Shown here in pieces: positions 1 to 8,075 of a stretch of 64,000 nt of DNA. This stretch comes from Desulfobacter sp. Lineage in GTDB: Bacteria > Desulfobacterota > Desulfobacteria > Desulfobacterales > Desulfobacteraceae. Below the pieces are notes generated by a model. It was not told where the DNA came from. It worked only from the letters and a program-made list of their open reading frames with translations, and did no database searches. The stretch lies in the NCBI GenBank assembly GCA_028768545.1, contig CP054838.1, positions 4,399,001 to 4,463,000 on the forward strand. Reading direction: 5' to 3'. A program made the position numbers and the translations under genes. Position 1 is the stretch's first letter. Each line of letters starts with the position of its first letter.

Positions 1-639
1 CAGCTGGGCGCAACCGGGGTTAATGCCAAAGAGGTGAAAGCGCTTTCCAAATTCAGGGTGATATACGGCCCGGTCCGGGCAAAGGATCTGCCCCTTTTTT
101 TAAAGAACAATAAAAAGGCAGACCCTTTTATGCGCCAGGTCACCTTTACCTTTTTAGAACGGCTTATCCTGACCCCTGTTGAGGTTCAAATTCTGTTTAA
201 GCCCGCCATAATCGCAACCGTGGTTCTTTTTATTCTTTCGGGTATCGGCCCTGGAATCTTTTCATTTACCTCGGCCTGGACAAGAACAGGGTATGGTCTA
301 TACGCCCTGGCAGGCGGCATTTTTTCAGGTGCCGTGATCACCCCCATCCTCCTTCCCTGGATCCCGGTAAGGGCCTTTGCCCTCAAAGGAATCCTTCTGG
401 GCAGTGCCGCAGGGGCAGCCCTGGTCTGGAAACTTTGCCCCGAATCAATCTCATTTTCCCGGGCCCTGGCCCTGTTTTTATTCACCACGGCAACCAGCTC
501 TTTTCTGGCCATGAATTTCACCGGCACCACCCCGTTTACCTCACCTTCAGGGGTTGAAAAAGAGATGAAACAATATATTCCCGTCCAGATGATCCTGATG
601 GGATTATCAACCGGACTCTGGATTTACAGCGGGTTTTAA
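1..639 (+). CDS. hgcA: HgcA, C-terminal part (mercury-methylating corrinoid protein), 5'-truncated by window edge
   Basis: The frame is open from base 1 and ends with TAA at 637-639, so about 212 C-terminal residues are visible. HgcA is the corrinoid protein that passes a methyl group to Hg(II) at the inner membrane. Seen here: the motif YGPVRAKDLP, a following LTPVE, then about five hydrophobic segments, which matches the membrane domain of HgcA. The corrinoid-binding domain with its cap-helix cysteine lies upstream of the window and cannot be checked. The gene immediately downstream (27 bp gap) is hgcB, the invariant partner, which makes the call firm. A GTG at 34 is an internal codon, not the start. 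Confidence 0.92.
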   Translation, partial: QLGATGVNAKEVKALSKFRVIYGPVRAKDLPLFLKNNKKADPFMRQVTFTFLERLILTPVEVQILFKPAIIATVVLFILSGIGPGIFSFTSAWTRTGYGLYALAGGIFSGAVITPILLPWIPVRAFALKGILLGSAAGAALVWKLCPESISFSRALALFLFTTATSSFLAMNFTGTTPFTSPSGVEKEMKQYIPVQMILMGLSTGLWIYSGF

Positions 640-665
640 CCTTAACCCTGACAAGGGAAAACAAA

Positions 666-953
666 ATGAAAAAATTTAAACATTATGGGGCCGTTGCCAC
701 CCTGGTCCTGAACCCGGATCAATGCATCGGATGTGCCCTGTGTACCCAGGTCTGCCCCCACCAGGTATTTGAAATGACAGACCGCTCGGCCAGAATTTCT
801 GATCTTGACGCCTGCATGGAATGCGGGGCCTGTGTCACCAACTGCCCCACGAATGCCCTGGGCGTGACCCCGGGTGTGGGCTGAGCCGCCTATATTATCC
901 AGGTCTGGATAAAAGGCAAAGAAAAGGCATCCTGCGGTCCCGGGTGCTGCTGA
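666..953 (+). CDS. hgcB: HgcB ferredoxin with predicted selenocysteine at residue 73 (TGA 882-884 read through)
   Basis: HgcB is the dicluster [4Fe-4S] ferredoxin that supplies electrons to HgcA. Residues 21-31 carry CIGCALCTQVC and residues 51-61 carry the HgcB signature CMECGACVTNC. A conventional reading stops at TGA 882-884 after 72 residues (ending TPGVG). The same frame then continues with 22 codons to TGA 951-953, ending SCGPGCC. With the TGA decoded as Sec the protein is 95 residues, with Sec at 73 and cysteines at 94 and 95. From family knowledge, HgcB of Desulfovibrio ND132 is also 95 residues, with functional Cys73, Cys94 and Cys95, so Sec sits exactly at a conserved cysteine. A hairpin typical of bacterial SECIS elements begins 10 nt after the TGA. 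Start chosen by the AGGGAAAACAAA-ATG context. A real truncation at residue 72 is the alternative. Confidence 0.9.
885..917 (+). promoter_or_regulatory. Bacterial-type SECIS element in hgcB
   Basis: Directly after the in-frame TGA (882-884), TTATCC (895-900) pairs perfectly with GGATAA (907-912) around the six-base loop AGGTCT (901-906). The loop is identical to the SelB-binding apical loop of E. coli fdhF. It begins 16 nt after the TGA, against 17 nt in fdhF. A lower GCC (885-887 or 888-890) can pair with GGC (915-917). The element is itself coding (residues 74-84). Confidence 0.88.
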
Positions 954-986
954 CCGTCCCTTTCTATAATTTTAAAAAAATTATAA

Positions 987-1013
987 TTGACAATTGTGTT
1001 TAGTGTGTATACA
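987..1013 (+). promoter_or_regulatory. Probable sigma-70 promoter and operator of the marR gene
   Basis: TTGACA (987-992) and TATACA (1008-1013) are separated by 15 bp, which is short. The perfect palindrome ACAATTGT (990-997) overlaps the -35 box and is a possible MarR operator. The expected start point lies only a few bases before the GTG/ATG codons at 1025/1028, and no Shine-Dalgarno sequence is visible, so the mRNA may be almost leaderless. Confidence 0.5.
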
Positions 1014-1027
1014 TTTTTAGCATTGTG

Positions 1028-1486
1028 ATGATTGAAAAACAAAAAATACACGGCAAGTTCAGATCCATCATGGAACTGGCATTGGAACTGGAAAAAAAAC
1101 CCAGAAAATTTGGAACAGACAAGGATCTGTCACACTCTGAAATTCACCTCATAGAAATCATTGGGGATCACGAAGGGCTCAGTGTAACAGAGATTTCCAA
1201 GCTCATAGGAGTCACCAAAGGGGCCATTTCCCAAAGCCTTAAACGTCTTGAAAAAAAAGGGCTTACAGCCAAATCCACAGACCCTGATAACCTGTCCAGG
1301 GTTCTGGTGGACCTGACCGCCAAGGGAAAGACTGCCCACTGGGCCCACAAGGACTGGCATGAAAATATGGACGGGGGATTTAATCGGTACCTTGAAGCGC
1401 TGGACATGGAAAAGACCAAATTCATTCTGGAATTTTTAACCCGAACAGAGGATTTTCTGCACCGCAGGTTAAACGCTTCAGAATAA
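1028..1486 (+). CDS. MarR family transcriptional regulator
   Basis: A 152-residue winged-helix regulator. The DNA-binding core is visible at about residues 45-95: LSVTEISKLIGVTKGAISQ is the recognition helix region, followed by LKRLEKKGL and a beta-wing with DNLSRVLVDLT. N- and C-terminal helices form the dimer interface of the family. GTG at 1025 immediately precedes ATG at 1028; either could start translation. It lies 72 bp after hgcB and 51 bp before a methyltransferase gene on the same strand, so it probably controls itself and that gene. Its ligand is not evident. A link to hgcAB is only positional. Confidence 0.85.
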   Translation: MIEKQKIHGKFRSIMELALELEKKPRKFGTDKDLSHSEIHLIEIIGDHEGLSVTEISKLIGVTKGAISQSLKRLEKKGLTAKSTDPDNLSRVLVDLTAKGKTAHWAHKDWHENMDGGFNRYLEALDMEKTKFILEFLTRTEDFLHRRLNASE

Positions 1487-1537
1487 AAAAATTTTAACCC
1501 AAGCGTATAGCAGCTAAACACAAAACAAGGAGAAATC

Positions 1538-2104
1538 ATGTACAATTCATCGTTTAAGGGTGATGTCTGCAGCCATAGTCATTCTTTTGTTCTGGACAAT
1601 TTTATCCGAAAAATTTTTCAAAATCCCAAACGGATCATTGGGCCCTATATCCAGCCCGGAGATACGGTAATCGATCTTGGGTGCGGACCTGGATATTTCT
1701 CCATTGATATGGCAAAAATGGTGGGGGATGACGGCCGGGTCTTTGCCGTGGATATCCAGGAACAAATGCTTTCCAAGGTGGCCCATAAATCGGTATTGAA
1801 CAATCTAACCCAGGTGGTCCGGCTTCACCAGTGCACCCAGGAAGAAATCGGCCTGGACAAAAAAATCAAGGCAAATTTCATCCTGGCCTTTTACATGGTC
1901 CATGAAACCCTGGATCAGGAACGCTTCTTTGCCCAGGTAAAAAACCTGCTCCATCCCCAGGGCAGCTTTCTCATTGTGGAACCCCCGTTTCATGTCTCCC
2001 AAAAGCGGTTTGAAAAAATCACCCAAAATGCGCTTGACCATGGATTTCAAATAAAAGGCACGCCCAGGGGCAAGGGCGGAAAAAGCATTCTTTTGACCCT
2101 GTAA
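1538..2104 (+). CDS. Class I SAM-dependent methyltransferase
   Basis: A 188-residue protein with the class I methyltransferase motif I VIDLGCGPGYFS (about residues 44-55), motif II acid FAVDIQ (about 68-73) and a later FILAFYMVHE segment. It resembles small UbiE/Methyltransf_11-type enzymes. Substrate unknown. Good ribosome binding site AAGGAG 7 bp before ATG. The N-terminus contains C-x-H-x-H (residues 11-15), which could bind metal. It follows the MarR gene closely and probably shares its transcript. Given hgcAB next door, a role in metal(loid) or corrinoid chemistry is possible but not shown. Confidence 0.8.
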   Translation: MYNSSFKGDVCSHSHSFVLDNFIRKIFQNPKRIIGPYIQPGDTVIDLGCGPGYFSIDMAKMVGDDGRVFAVDIQEQMLSKVAHKSVLNNLTQVVRLHQCTQEEIGLDKKIKANFILAFYMVHETLDQERFFAQVKNLLHPQGSFLIVEPPFHVSQKRFEKITQNALDHGFQIKGTPRGKGGKSILLTL

Positions 2105-2239
2105 ACCAGAAACAAAAAGGCCGGCCTTTGCCCAAAAAACCTAAGTCATTGAAAAAACGCAAAAAAAATAATCCTCATTTTTCTTGACACCCATGATAAA
2201 TTATGGTCTTTTGATATAAATTTTAAACAAGGACAATCC

Positions 2240-2314
2240 ATGAACAATCGCAAAACAGACAGATTTTATTTTTTCGGGTATTATTTTTATATCCATCTGC
2301 CTGTATTGCGCTGA
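2240..2314 (+). CDS. Leader peptide of DAHP synthase attenuator, 24 residues, Phe/Tyr-rich
   Basis: An ATG at 2240 preceded by AAGGA (2229-2233) opens a 24-codon frame ending TGA 2312-2314. Residues 9-17 read FYFFGYYFY: eight of nine are phenylalanine or tyrosine (four each). This is the arrangement of an attenuation leader peptide, like PheL or TrpL, here with the two amino acids made downstream of DAHP synthase. The frame ends just before a strong terminator hairpin and 94 bp before aroG. Too short for automatic gene callers. Confidence 0.88.
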   Translation: MNNRKTDRFYFFGYYFYIHLPVLR

Positions 2315-2367
2315 TTTCTTTTTAAACGATCCAAGCCGCAGGCAGACACCGCCTGCGGCTTTTTTTA
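2296..2367 (+). terminator. Attenuator: alternative antiterminator and rho-independent terminator upstream of DAHP synthase
   Basis: Terminator: 2333-2343 pairs perfectly (11 bp) with 2351-2361 around a 7-nt loop, followed by a run of T to 2366. Antiterminator: TCTGCCTG (2296-2303), inside the leader peptide frame, pairs perfectly with CAGGCAGA (2339-2346), which is the 5' arm of the terminator. A ribosome stalled on the Phe/Tyr codons (2264-2290) leaves 2296-2303 free and the gene is read. A ribosome reaching the stop codon at 2312 covers it and the terminator forms. A TTGACA lies at 2184-2189, but no well-spaced -10 box was found. Confidence 0.87.
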
Positions 2368-2407
2368 TTCAAGGTCCCAGGCGACACTCCCTGCAAAGGA
2401 AATTGCC

Positions 2408-3451
2408 ATGAAACAGACCTATGATGTAAATGTCAAAGAATTCAAACCCCTGACCTCTCCGGCCACGATCAAAGACGAACTGCCCGTAACGGACCCCGTA
2501 GCCCAAACCGTTATCCAGGGCCGCAAGGATGTTGAAAATATTCTTAAAGGAAAAGATAAACGCCTTTTGGTCATTGCCGGACCCTGCTCCATCCATGATA
2601 CCCAAGCTGCCCTGGAATATGCCCAGAAGATGAAAGCCTTGAGAGAAGAGGTGGGTGACAAGATAAACCTGATCATGCGGGTCTATTTTGAAAAACCCAG
2701 AACCACGGTGGGGTGGAAAGGCCTGATCAATGATCCCTTTCTGGATTCCACCCACAATATAGACCAGGGGCTTCATTGCGCACGCTCTTTGCTCATTAAT
2801 ATCAATGCCATGGGGCTGCCAACGGCCACGGAAATCCTGGACACCATCACCCCCCAGTATATTGCAGGGTTGCTCACCTGGGTGGCCATAGGTGCTAGGA
2901 CCACAGAATCCCAGTCTCACAGGGAAATGGCTTCGGGACTTTCCATGCCCGTGGGATTTAAAAACGGCACCGACGGCAGCCTCTCAGTGGCTGTCAACGC
3001 CATGCAGGCCTCTGGTGCGCCCCAGCATTTTCTGGGCATTGATCCAAACGGGTCCACGGCAGTGGTCTGCACCAAGGGCAACCCGTACGGCCATATTGTC
3101 CTCAGGGGAGGTCCCACGCCCAATTACGATCCGGTCTCCGTGGGCAAAGCCCAGGATCGGCTCAGGGAAAAAAATCTCATGGATTCAGTGGTGATTGACT
3201 GCTCCCACGACAACTCCGGCCAAAAGTTCAAGGGCCTGGCCTTTGTTTTCAAAAGCGCCGTGGATCAGCGGTTGGACGGCAATGACAAAATTGTGGGCCT
3301 GATGCTGGAAAGCAATCTGTTCGAGGGCAACCAGAAATGCAAGTGCTGCGGAGATGCCTCCACCCTCAAATACGGGGTATCCATCACAGATGAATGCATC
3401 TCCTGGGAGAGCACAGAAAAACTTATCCGGTGTGCCTATGACCGCTTGTAA
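2408..3451 (+). CDS. aroG: 3-deoxy-7-phosphoheptulonate synthase (DAHP synthase, class I AroF/G/H type)
   Basis: Condenses phosphoenolpyruvate and erythrose 4-phosphate, the first step of aromatic amino acid synthesis, in the cytosol. The 347-residue length is typical of the class I alpha (E. coli AroF/G/H) type. Visible family motifs: VIAGPCSIHD (about residues 55-64), MRVYFEKPRTTVGWKGLINDP (about 91-111), GARTTESQSHREMASGLSMP, and the C-terminal VIDCSHDNSGK-like VVIDCSHDNSGQ. An N-terminal regulatory extension is present, so allosteric inhibition by Phe or Tyr is likely. The leader peptide and attenuator upstream indicate transcriptional control by charged tRNA-Phe and tRNA-Tyr. Which isozyme (F, G or H) cannot be told from sequence alone. 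Confidence 0.95.
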   Translation: MKQTYDVNVKEFKPLTSPATIKDELPVTDPVAQTVIQGRKDVENILKGKDKRLLVIAGPCSIHDTQAALEYAQKMKALREEVGDKINLIMRVYFEKPRTTVGWKGLINDPFLDSTHNIDQGLHCARSLLININAMGLPTATEILDTITPQYIAGLLTWVAIGARTTESQSHREMASGLSMPVGFKNGTDGSLSVAVNAMQASGAPQHFLGIDPNGSTAVVCTKGNPYGHIVLRGGPTPNYDPVSVGKAQDRLREKNLMDSVVIDCSHDNSGQKFKGLAFVFKSAVDQRLDGNDKIVGLMLESNLFEGNQKCKCCGDASTLKYGVSITDECISWESTEKLIRCAYDRL

Positions 3452-3490
3452 AAAAAAGTCACCCCATGTTACAGGGGTCTGCCGGCCTAT

Positions 3491-3732
3491 CCCGAATATT
3501 TCACGAACCGATTTTGCTTTAGCTTCAAGGCGCCAGGCCGCGAAGCCTAGTGACGTTACTGCGAACGGTCTGCAACACTGCAGATGAGGTAAAATCGGTT
3601 CGCCCGAAGGGTGACAATTTGTACTGGTGAGGTTGGTTTGGCAAGCAATGATAATTTGCTGTATTTAAAGATATTAATATCCGTTTTCCTCAAGTTGCCA
3701 GTTTCTGACCTTCAGGTTATGAAATATTCGGG
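3491..3732. repeat. MITE-like repeat, copy 1 (242 bp, 13-bp terminal inverted repeats)
   Basis: CCCGAATATTTCA at 3491-3503 is exactly inverted at 3720-3732. A second, nested inverted pair, GAACCGATTTT near the left third and AAAATCGGTTC near the middle, gives an extended fold. No reading frame of note. A diverged second copy in the same orientation lies at 19151-19376. The right end abuts the stop codon (3733-3735) of the last gene of the Hdr operon. No obvious target duplication was found. Confidence 0.8.
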
Positions 3733-4866
3733 TTAGGTGGCGGCAGACAGGGGAAGGCGGATCACAAAGGTTGTTCCTTTTTGAACCCGGGACTCCACCT
3801 CGATACGCCCCTTGTGCTGGGTGATGATGCTGTGGGCGATAAAAAGGCCGAAACCCGTCCCTTTTGAACTTTTGGACGAATAAAAAAGTTCAAATATTTT
3901 TTCCCGGGTGGCCATGTCCATCCCGCATCCATTATCCTGGATCCGGATGGAAAGATGATCTTTTTTCTCTTCAATGCAAAGCGTGATAAGATGGTCTTTT
4001 CCAGAACCGTCTTCTGCACAGGCATCAATGGCATTGTCCAGGATATTAACCAGGGCCGACATCATGAACCCCGGGTCTGCCGCCATGACCTCAGGGGCCT
4101 TGTCCGTGACCAGGCAGAACCGGATGGGCCGGCTGCCTATTTTAACGGCCATGGTTTTAGAAATTTCTTCGGCAAAGGCCTTAACCTTTACCGGTTTGAC
4201 CAGGATCTTGCGCTCCTTGGAATACATGAGGATATCCAGAATCAGTTTTTTGATCCGGTCAATGGCCTGATCCAGCATATCAATGCCCTCTGCCATCCCT
4301 TTTGTGTCTTGCCGGGCCATGGCGGACCGGGCCAGGTAAAGCCCCCCGTCCAGGTTGGTCAGCACCCCTTTAACATCATGGGAAATGGTGCCGATCATCA
4401 GGCCCAAAGAAGAGAGATGACTGGTGAGCTTGGACTTTTCCAGGACTAAAAGTTCCAGGGCCTGGGTATATTCAACCAGTTTCTGCCGGGAAATAATTTT
4501 TTCAACTGCCTTGGATACGGACAGGGAAAGAATATCCACATTCACCGGCTTGGTGATAAAATCCATGGCCCCGAATTTCAGGCTTGAAATGGTCAGGTCC
4601 ATATCCCCATGTCCTGTGATCATGAGCACTTCGGTATCAGGATTTTCCTGCTTGACCTGCCTTAACAGCTCCACCCCGCCCATAACCGGCATTTTAATAT
4701 CCGTAATCACAATCAAAGGCCGCGCTTTATGAAAAAGTTCCAGGGCCTGTTTTCCGTCTTCGGCCAGAATCACCTCATATCCCTCATCTGCCAGTGCAAT
4801 CTCAAGCACCTCCCTGATATCTGCCTCATCATCCACAATCATGATTGAAAATTTTGTTTTATCCAT
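3733..4866 (-). CDS. Receiver-histidine kinase hybrid (REC-HisKA-HATPase)
   Basis: A cytosolic 377-residue signalling protein. N-terminal receiver domain (about residues 7-125) with acidic pair D12/D13 and phospho-acceptor D56 in ITDIKMP, then a linker helix, then a kinase core with H-box GTISHDVKG (about 160) and an ATP-binding domain with NILDNAIDA (N-box), DNGCGM (G1) and GTGFGLFI (G2). No membrane segment. It is the last gene of the nine-gene Hdr operon, 11 bp after the heme-motif kinase, and has a GGAGGGACC ribosome site before ATG. The most economical idea is that the upstream kinase phosphorylates its receiver and this kinase relays further, perhaps to the receiver inside HdrA. That is inference. 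Confidence 0.88.
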   Translation of the reverse strand: MDKTKFSIMIVDDEADIREVLEIALADEGYEVILAEDGKQALELFHKARPLIVITDIKMPVMGGVELLRQVKQENPDTEVLMITGHGDMDLTISSLKFGAMDFITKPVNVDILSLSVSKAVEKIISRQKLVEYTQALELLVLEKSKLTSHLSSLGLMIGTISHDVKGVLTNLDGGLYLARSAMARQDTKGMAEGIDMLDQAIDRIKKLILDILMYSKERKILVKPVKVKAFAEEISKTMAVKIGSRPIRFCLVTDKAPEVMAADPGFMMSALVNILDNAIDACAEDGSGKDHLITLCIEEKKDHLSIRIQDNGCGMDMATREKIFELFYSSKSSKGTGFGLFIAHSIITQHKGRIEVESRVQKGTTFVIRLPLSAAT

Positions 4867-4877
4867 GGTCCCTCCTG

Positions 4878-7217
4878 TCAGGAATAGATAATGTCAAGAT
4901 CCTGGTCATGGTGGGCTGGAAAACGGATCACAAAAAGGGCACCTCCCCCTTTTGCACCGGCCGCCCGGATACTTCCCCCGCAATCTTTGATAATGCCGTA
5001 ACTAATGGAAAGGCCCAGGCCTGTGCCCTTGCCTACTTCCTTGGTGGTAAAAAAAGGTTCAAACAACCGGTCTGCAACCCCGGCAGCAATGCCTGTTCCC
5101 GAATCCTGAATTTCAATCACCAGATACTGCCCTCCCCCCTTGTGAACGGGTCTTAATCCTGAACGGGATTTTCTAACCCGGGTCCTGATGGTGATTTCAT
5201 CCCCGTACCCCGGGGTCTGACCCTCTTGTTTCCACTTGGCTTCAATGGCGTCCCTGGCATTCATGATCAAATTGATAAAGACCTGCTCAAGCCGGTCAGG
5301 ATCGGCCAGAATCATGGGCAGATCCTTTTTTTTGTCCCAGACCACCTCTATACCGTGAATCTTCAGCTGCTGGTTGAACATCTCAAAGGTTCTCTGGAGC
5401 ACGTCATTGATCCTCACCGGTACCAGTTTAATTTCAGACTTCCTGGCAAACTGGCGCATGTGGTGGATAATTTTTTCAGCCCGGTCCACATTGGCATCAA
5501 TCTTTTCCATGAGCCGGTTCAGAATCTCATCTGATATTTTCTCTCTTCTGTGTCTCTTTTTAAGGCAGAAACTTGAAGAGGACTTGATCACGGAAAGCGG
5601 CTGGTTCAGCTCATGGGCTATTCCCGTGGACATCTCACCTAAAGTGGCCATTTTGCTGGCATGAAGCAAATGCTGTTCTGTTTCCAGGCGCTGGGTAATA
5701 TCGTTGATGGTAATCAAAAACACTTTTTGCCCGGAATACTCAGAGGGCGATACCCACATATCCACATCAATCACCCTGTTTTGACTGTCCAAATGCTTGA
5801 TCTTGCTGATCTCATGCCGGCGTCTCACCTGAAGTTCAAGTTCAGATCGGTCTTCGGGTCTGAAAAAATCGGAAAAACACGAAGCCAGCATCTTCTCTTT
5901 TGAGTATTGATAGACCTCAAGAGCTTTGATGTTGCAATCAAGGACCTTAAAGTCCGCCTGGTTGACCACAAAGACGGGGTTGGAAATATTGTTGAATATG
6001 GCATGGTATTTTTCTTCTGACCGGGCAAGATCTTTTTCCAGCCGCCTGCGCCGGGTAATATCAATGCTCATCTCCATGGCGGCCGTGACATTGCCCTGTT
6101 CATCCCAAATGGGGGCTGTAATAAAAATCCAATGGGTGGATTCTCCGTTTTTTCCCATGCCTTCGGCTTCACCATAGTGGGAACGTCCATCCCTGAAAGT
6201 TTTATCCACGGGGCAGTCTTCGCATTTTTCATCCCGGCCCTTGTAGGCGTGATAGCAAAGAGACCCCGGCTTGGGGTCAAACCGGTCCTTGAATACCCGG
6301 TTATACCGAAGCAGCCTGTAATTTTTATCCTGGACCGCAATCATGCATGGGGCCTTGTCAAAAAGGTCCTGGTATTCGTCTTTTTGTTTTCTGAGCTTGG
6401 CCTGATTCTGGCCGATCTCATGACCCATCTGCTCAATGGCCCGGCCCAGAAGATCGATTTCATAATCCCGCCCGATTTGAATCCTGGCATCATACTGGCC
6501 CCTGGCTATTTTCCGGGTCCCGTCAATGAGTTTGATGATCGGTTTTTTTACAAACTGAAGAATGGAAAAAAATAAAATCACGGAAATAATAAAAATAGTG
6601 GACAGGGCCAGTTTGATGATTCCCTTTTCCATTTTTAAAATCTGACGGTCTGCATCGTCCAGGGAAACCACCACATCCAGGGTGCCGAGAATTTTCTGGT
6701 TCTGGGGATGGAAATGGCAGTCGCCTGTGGCACATCCCGGTTCATTGCAGATGGGCTGGACAATGCCCAAAAGCCTGTATCCCTCGGATGAAAAAAAATA
6801 ACGGCTCCGTTCTTTAAGAGAGATCCGGTCCGGGGGCGGAGACGTTTTATGGCAGATATCACAGGCCACCGCCTTGATGTCGGCAAAGGTGTCAACTTCA
6901 CCTTCATGGTTGGTGAATTTGACCTGGCCGTCCTTGTTATAAATCCTGATATTCTCAATCCCGGGCTGGGACGCAATATTATTGATGATCTGGTTGATGT
7001 CGTCCCGGGAGTTGAGCATCATGGCATAGTGGGTGCCAAGCTTTATGGAATTGGTCAGCCGGTCTGTGCTGTCCACCAGGGTTTTCATATTCTGGGTTTT
7101 AAGGTTGTTGATATTGACATAGGCCCAGACGGAAATGGAAAAAATCACGGTCAGGCCGACAATGATGATCAGCTTGGAGACCAGGCTGTACCGGATATAT
7201 GTCAAAAACCGGTTCAT
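4878..7217 (-). CDS. Membrane sensor histidine kinase with periplasmic CxxCH motifs, HAMP and two PAS domains
   Basis: 779 residues. Membrane segments at about 13-33 and 200-220 flank a periplasmic domain. This domain contains CDICH (residues 119-123), a canonical heme c site, and C157, C162 and C167-H168, in which CATGDCH is a wider heme-like spacing. HAMP follows (about 225-275). A first PAS has a cysteine cluster (CYHAYKG...CEDCP), and a second PAS spans about 400-520. The kinase core has H-box [17 protein letters not shown] and the ATP lid motifs DSGTGI and GTGLGLSIS. It sits 0 bp after hdrB in the Hdr operon. The periplasmic cysteines suggest sensing of redox state or a gas through covalent heme, which would need cytochrome c maturation. 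Heme loading is not proven by sequence. Confidence 0.88.
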   Translation of the reverse strand: MNRFLTYIRYSLVSKLIIIVGLTVIFSISVWAYVNINNLKTQNMKTLVDSTDRLTNSIKLGTHYAMMLNSRDDINQIINNIASQPGIENIRIYNKDGQVKFTNHEGEVDTFADIKAVACDICHKTSPPPDRISLKERSRYFFSSEGYRLLGIVQPICNEPGCATGDCHFHPQNQKILGTLDVVVSLDDADRQILKMEKGIIKLALSTIFIISVILFFSILQFVKKPIIKLIDGTRKIARGQYDARIQIGRDYEIDLLGRAIEQMGHEIGQNQAKLRKQKDEYQDLFDKAPCMIAVQDKNYRLLRYNRVFKDRFDPKPGSLCYHAYKGRDEKCEDCPVDKTFRDGRSHYGEAEGMGKNGESTHWIFITAPIWDEQGNVTAAMEMSIDITRRRRLEKDLARSEEKYHAIFNNISNPVFVVNQADFKVLDCNIKALEVYQYSKEKMLASCFSDFFRPEDRSELELQVRRRHEISKIKHLDSQNRVIDVDMWVSPSEYSGQKVFLITINDITQRLETEQHLLHASKMATLGEMSTGIAHELNQPLSVIKSSSSFCLKKRHRREKISDEILNRLMEKIDANVDRAEKIIHHMRQFARKSEIKLVPVRINDVLQRTFEMFNQQLKIHGIEVVWDKKKDLPMILADPDRLEQVFINLIMNARDAIEAKWKQEGQTPGYGDEITIRTRVRKSRSGLRPVHKGGGQYLVIEIQDSGTGIAAGVADRLFEPFFTTKEVGKGTGLGLSISYGIIKDCGGSIRAAGAKGGGALFVIRFPAHHDQDLDIIYS

Positions 7218-8075
7218 CTATCCTCCTGTGAGTTGAACATTTTCACTCAGGTTCAGTTCAAGACCCAGACGGTCCCTGGCAATGCCCATGGCAAGTCCTA
7301 AAAACTGGGGCAGATACAACACGGGAACGGGATGGGCCTTGTCTTGATAGGTTTCAAGATTCATCTGGCACATGGGGCAGACCGTTACAATGCAATGGGC
7401 ATCTTTTGCATTGTCTAAAATTTTGCCCACAAGATATTGACCCACGTCAGGTTTGGTCGTGGCATTGGAGGCGCCGCAGCATTGAGCCCCCATGTCCCAG
7501 TCCAAAACCTGAGCCCCTGCAGCCTGAATCATCTCATCCATGGAATGGGGGGATTCAGGATTGTCAAAAACGGTAAACGGCCGGAGGCATTGGCATCCGT
7601 AATAGGGCGCAACTTTAATGCCTTCCAGAGGATTTGAAAACGGCAGACCCTTTTTCCAGTCCACATCCAGGGATAAAACATCTAAAAGGTGTCTGACCTT
7701 AAGATGGGTTTGAACTGACAGATTCTCCTTTGAAAGCACCTGGTTGATCCCCTCCCTTTTGGCCTTATCCTTTTCCAGGTCGAACTGGGCTGTTTTCAAA
7801 TTCAAATAGCAGGCCGAACAGGGCACCAGGATGTCCAGAGGCTCTTTTTCCGGATCAGGCCGGCTGTTTTTTTCTGCCAGGGCAAGGTTCCGGGCACCCA
7901 GCGCAAGGCCGATACCTGAATCCACAGCCTGGGCAGCCGTGGCCCCGCAGCAGGTCCAGTCGTCAATCTCAAGCAGATCAGCCCCCAGAGAAGTCATCAG
8001 GGCCGTAACAGAAATATCATACTCCTTTGCCGTGCCTTTTAAAGAGCATCCCGGATAGTATAAATAGGATTTCAT
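7218..8075 (-). CDS. hdrB: Heterodisulfide reductase subunit B homolog (HdrB)
   Basis: 285 residues with two CCG domains, which bind the noncubane [4Fe-4S] clusters that reduce the disulfide substrate in methanogen HdrB. First motif: YYPGCSLKG (residue 10), WTCCGATAAQ and CSACYLN. Second motif: GCQCLRP, AQCCGASNA and CPMCQMN. It overlaps hdrC by 4 bp (ATGA). In a bacterium without coenzyme M and B the natural disulfide or thiol substrate is unknown. The neighbouring hdrA, hdrC and mvhD genes indicate a complete electron-bifurcating module. Confidence 0.92.
   Translation of the reverse strand: MKSYLYYPGCSLKGTAKEYDISVTALMTSLGADLLEIDDWTCCGATAAQAVDSGIGLALGARNLALAEKNSRPDPEKEPLDILVPCSACYLNLKTAQFDLEKDKAKREGINQVLSKENLSVQTHLKVRHLLDVLSLDVDWKKGLPFSNPLEGIKVAPYYGCQCLRPFTVFDNPESPHSMDEMIQAAGAQVLDWDMGAQCCGASNATTKPDVGQYLVGKILDNAKDAHCIVTVCPMCQMNLETYQDKAHPVPVLYLPQFLGLAMGIARDRLGLELNLSENVQLTGG

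Noticed and set aside
882-884. TGA as the true stop of hgcB, giving a 72-residue ferredoxin
   Set aside because: The frame continues to a length, Cys-Cys end and residue numbering identical to HgcB, and a consensus SECIS loop follows at the right distance.
2116-2129. AAAGGCCGGCCTTT after the methyltransferase as a terminator
   Set aside because: The palindrome has no loop and no T-run, so it is unlikely to terminate transcription.
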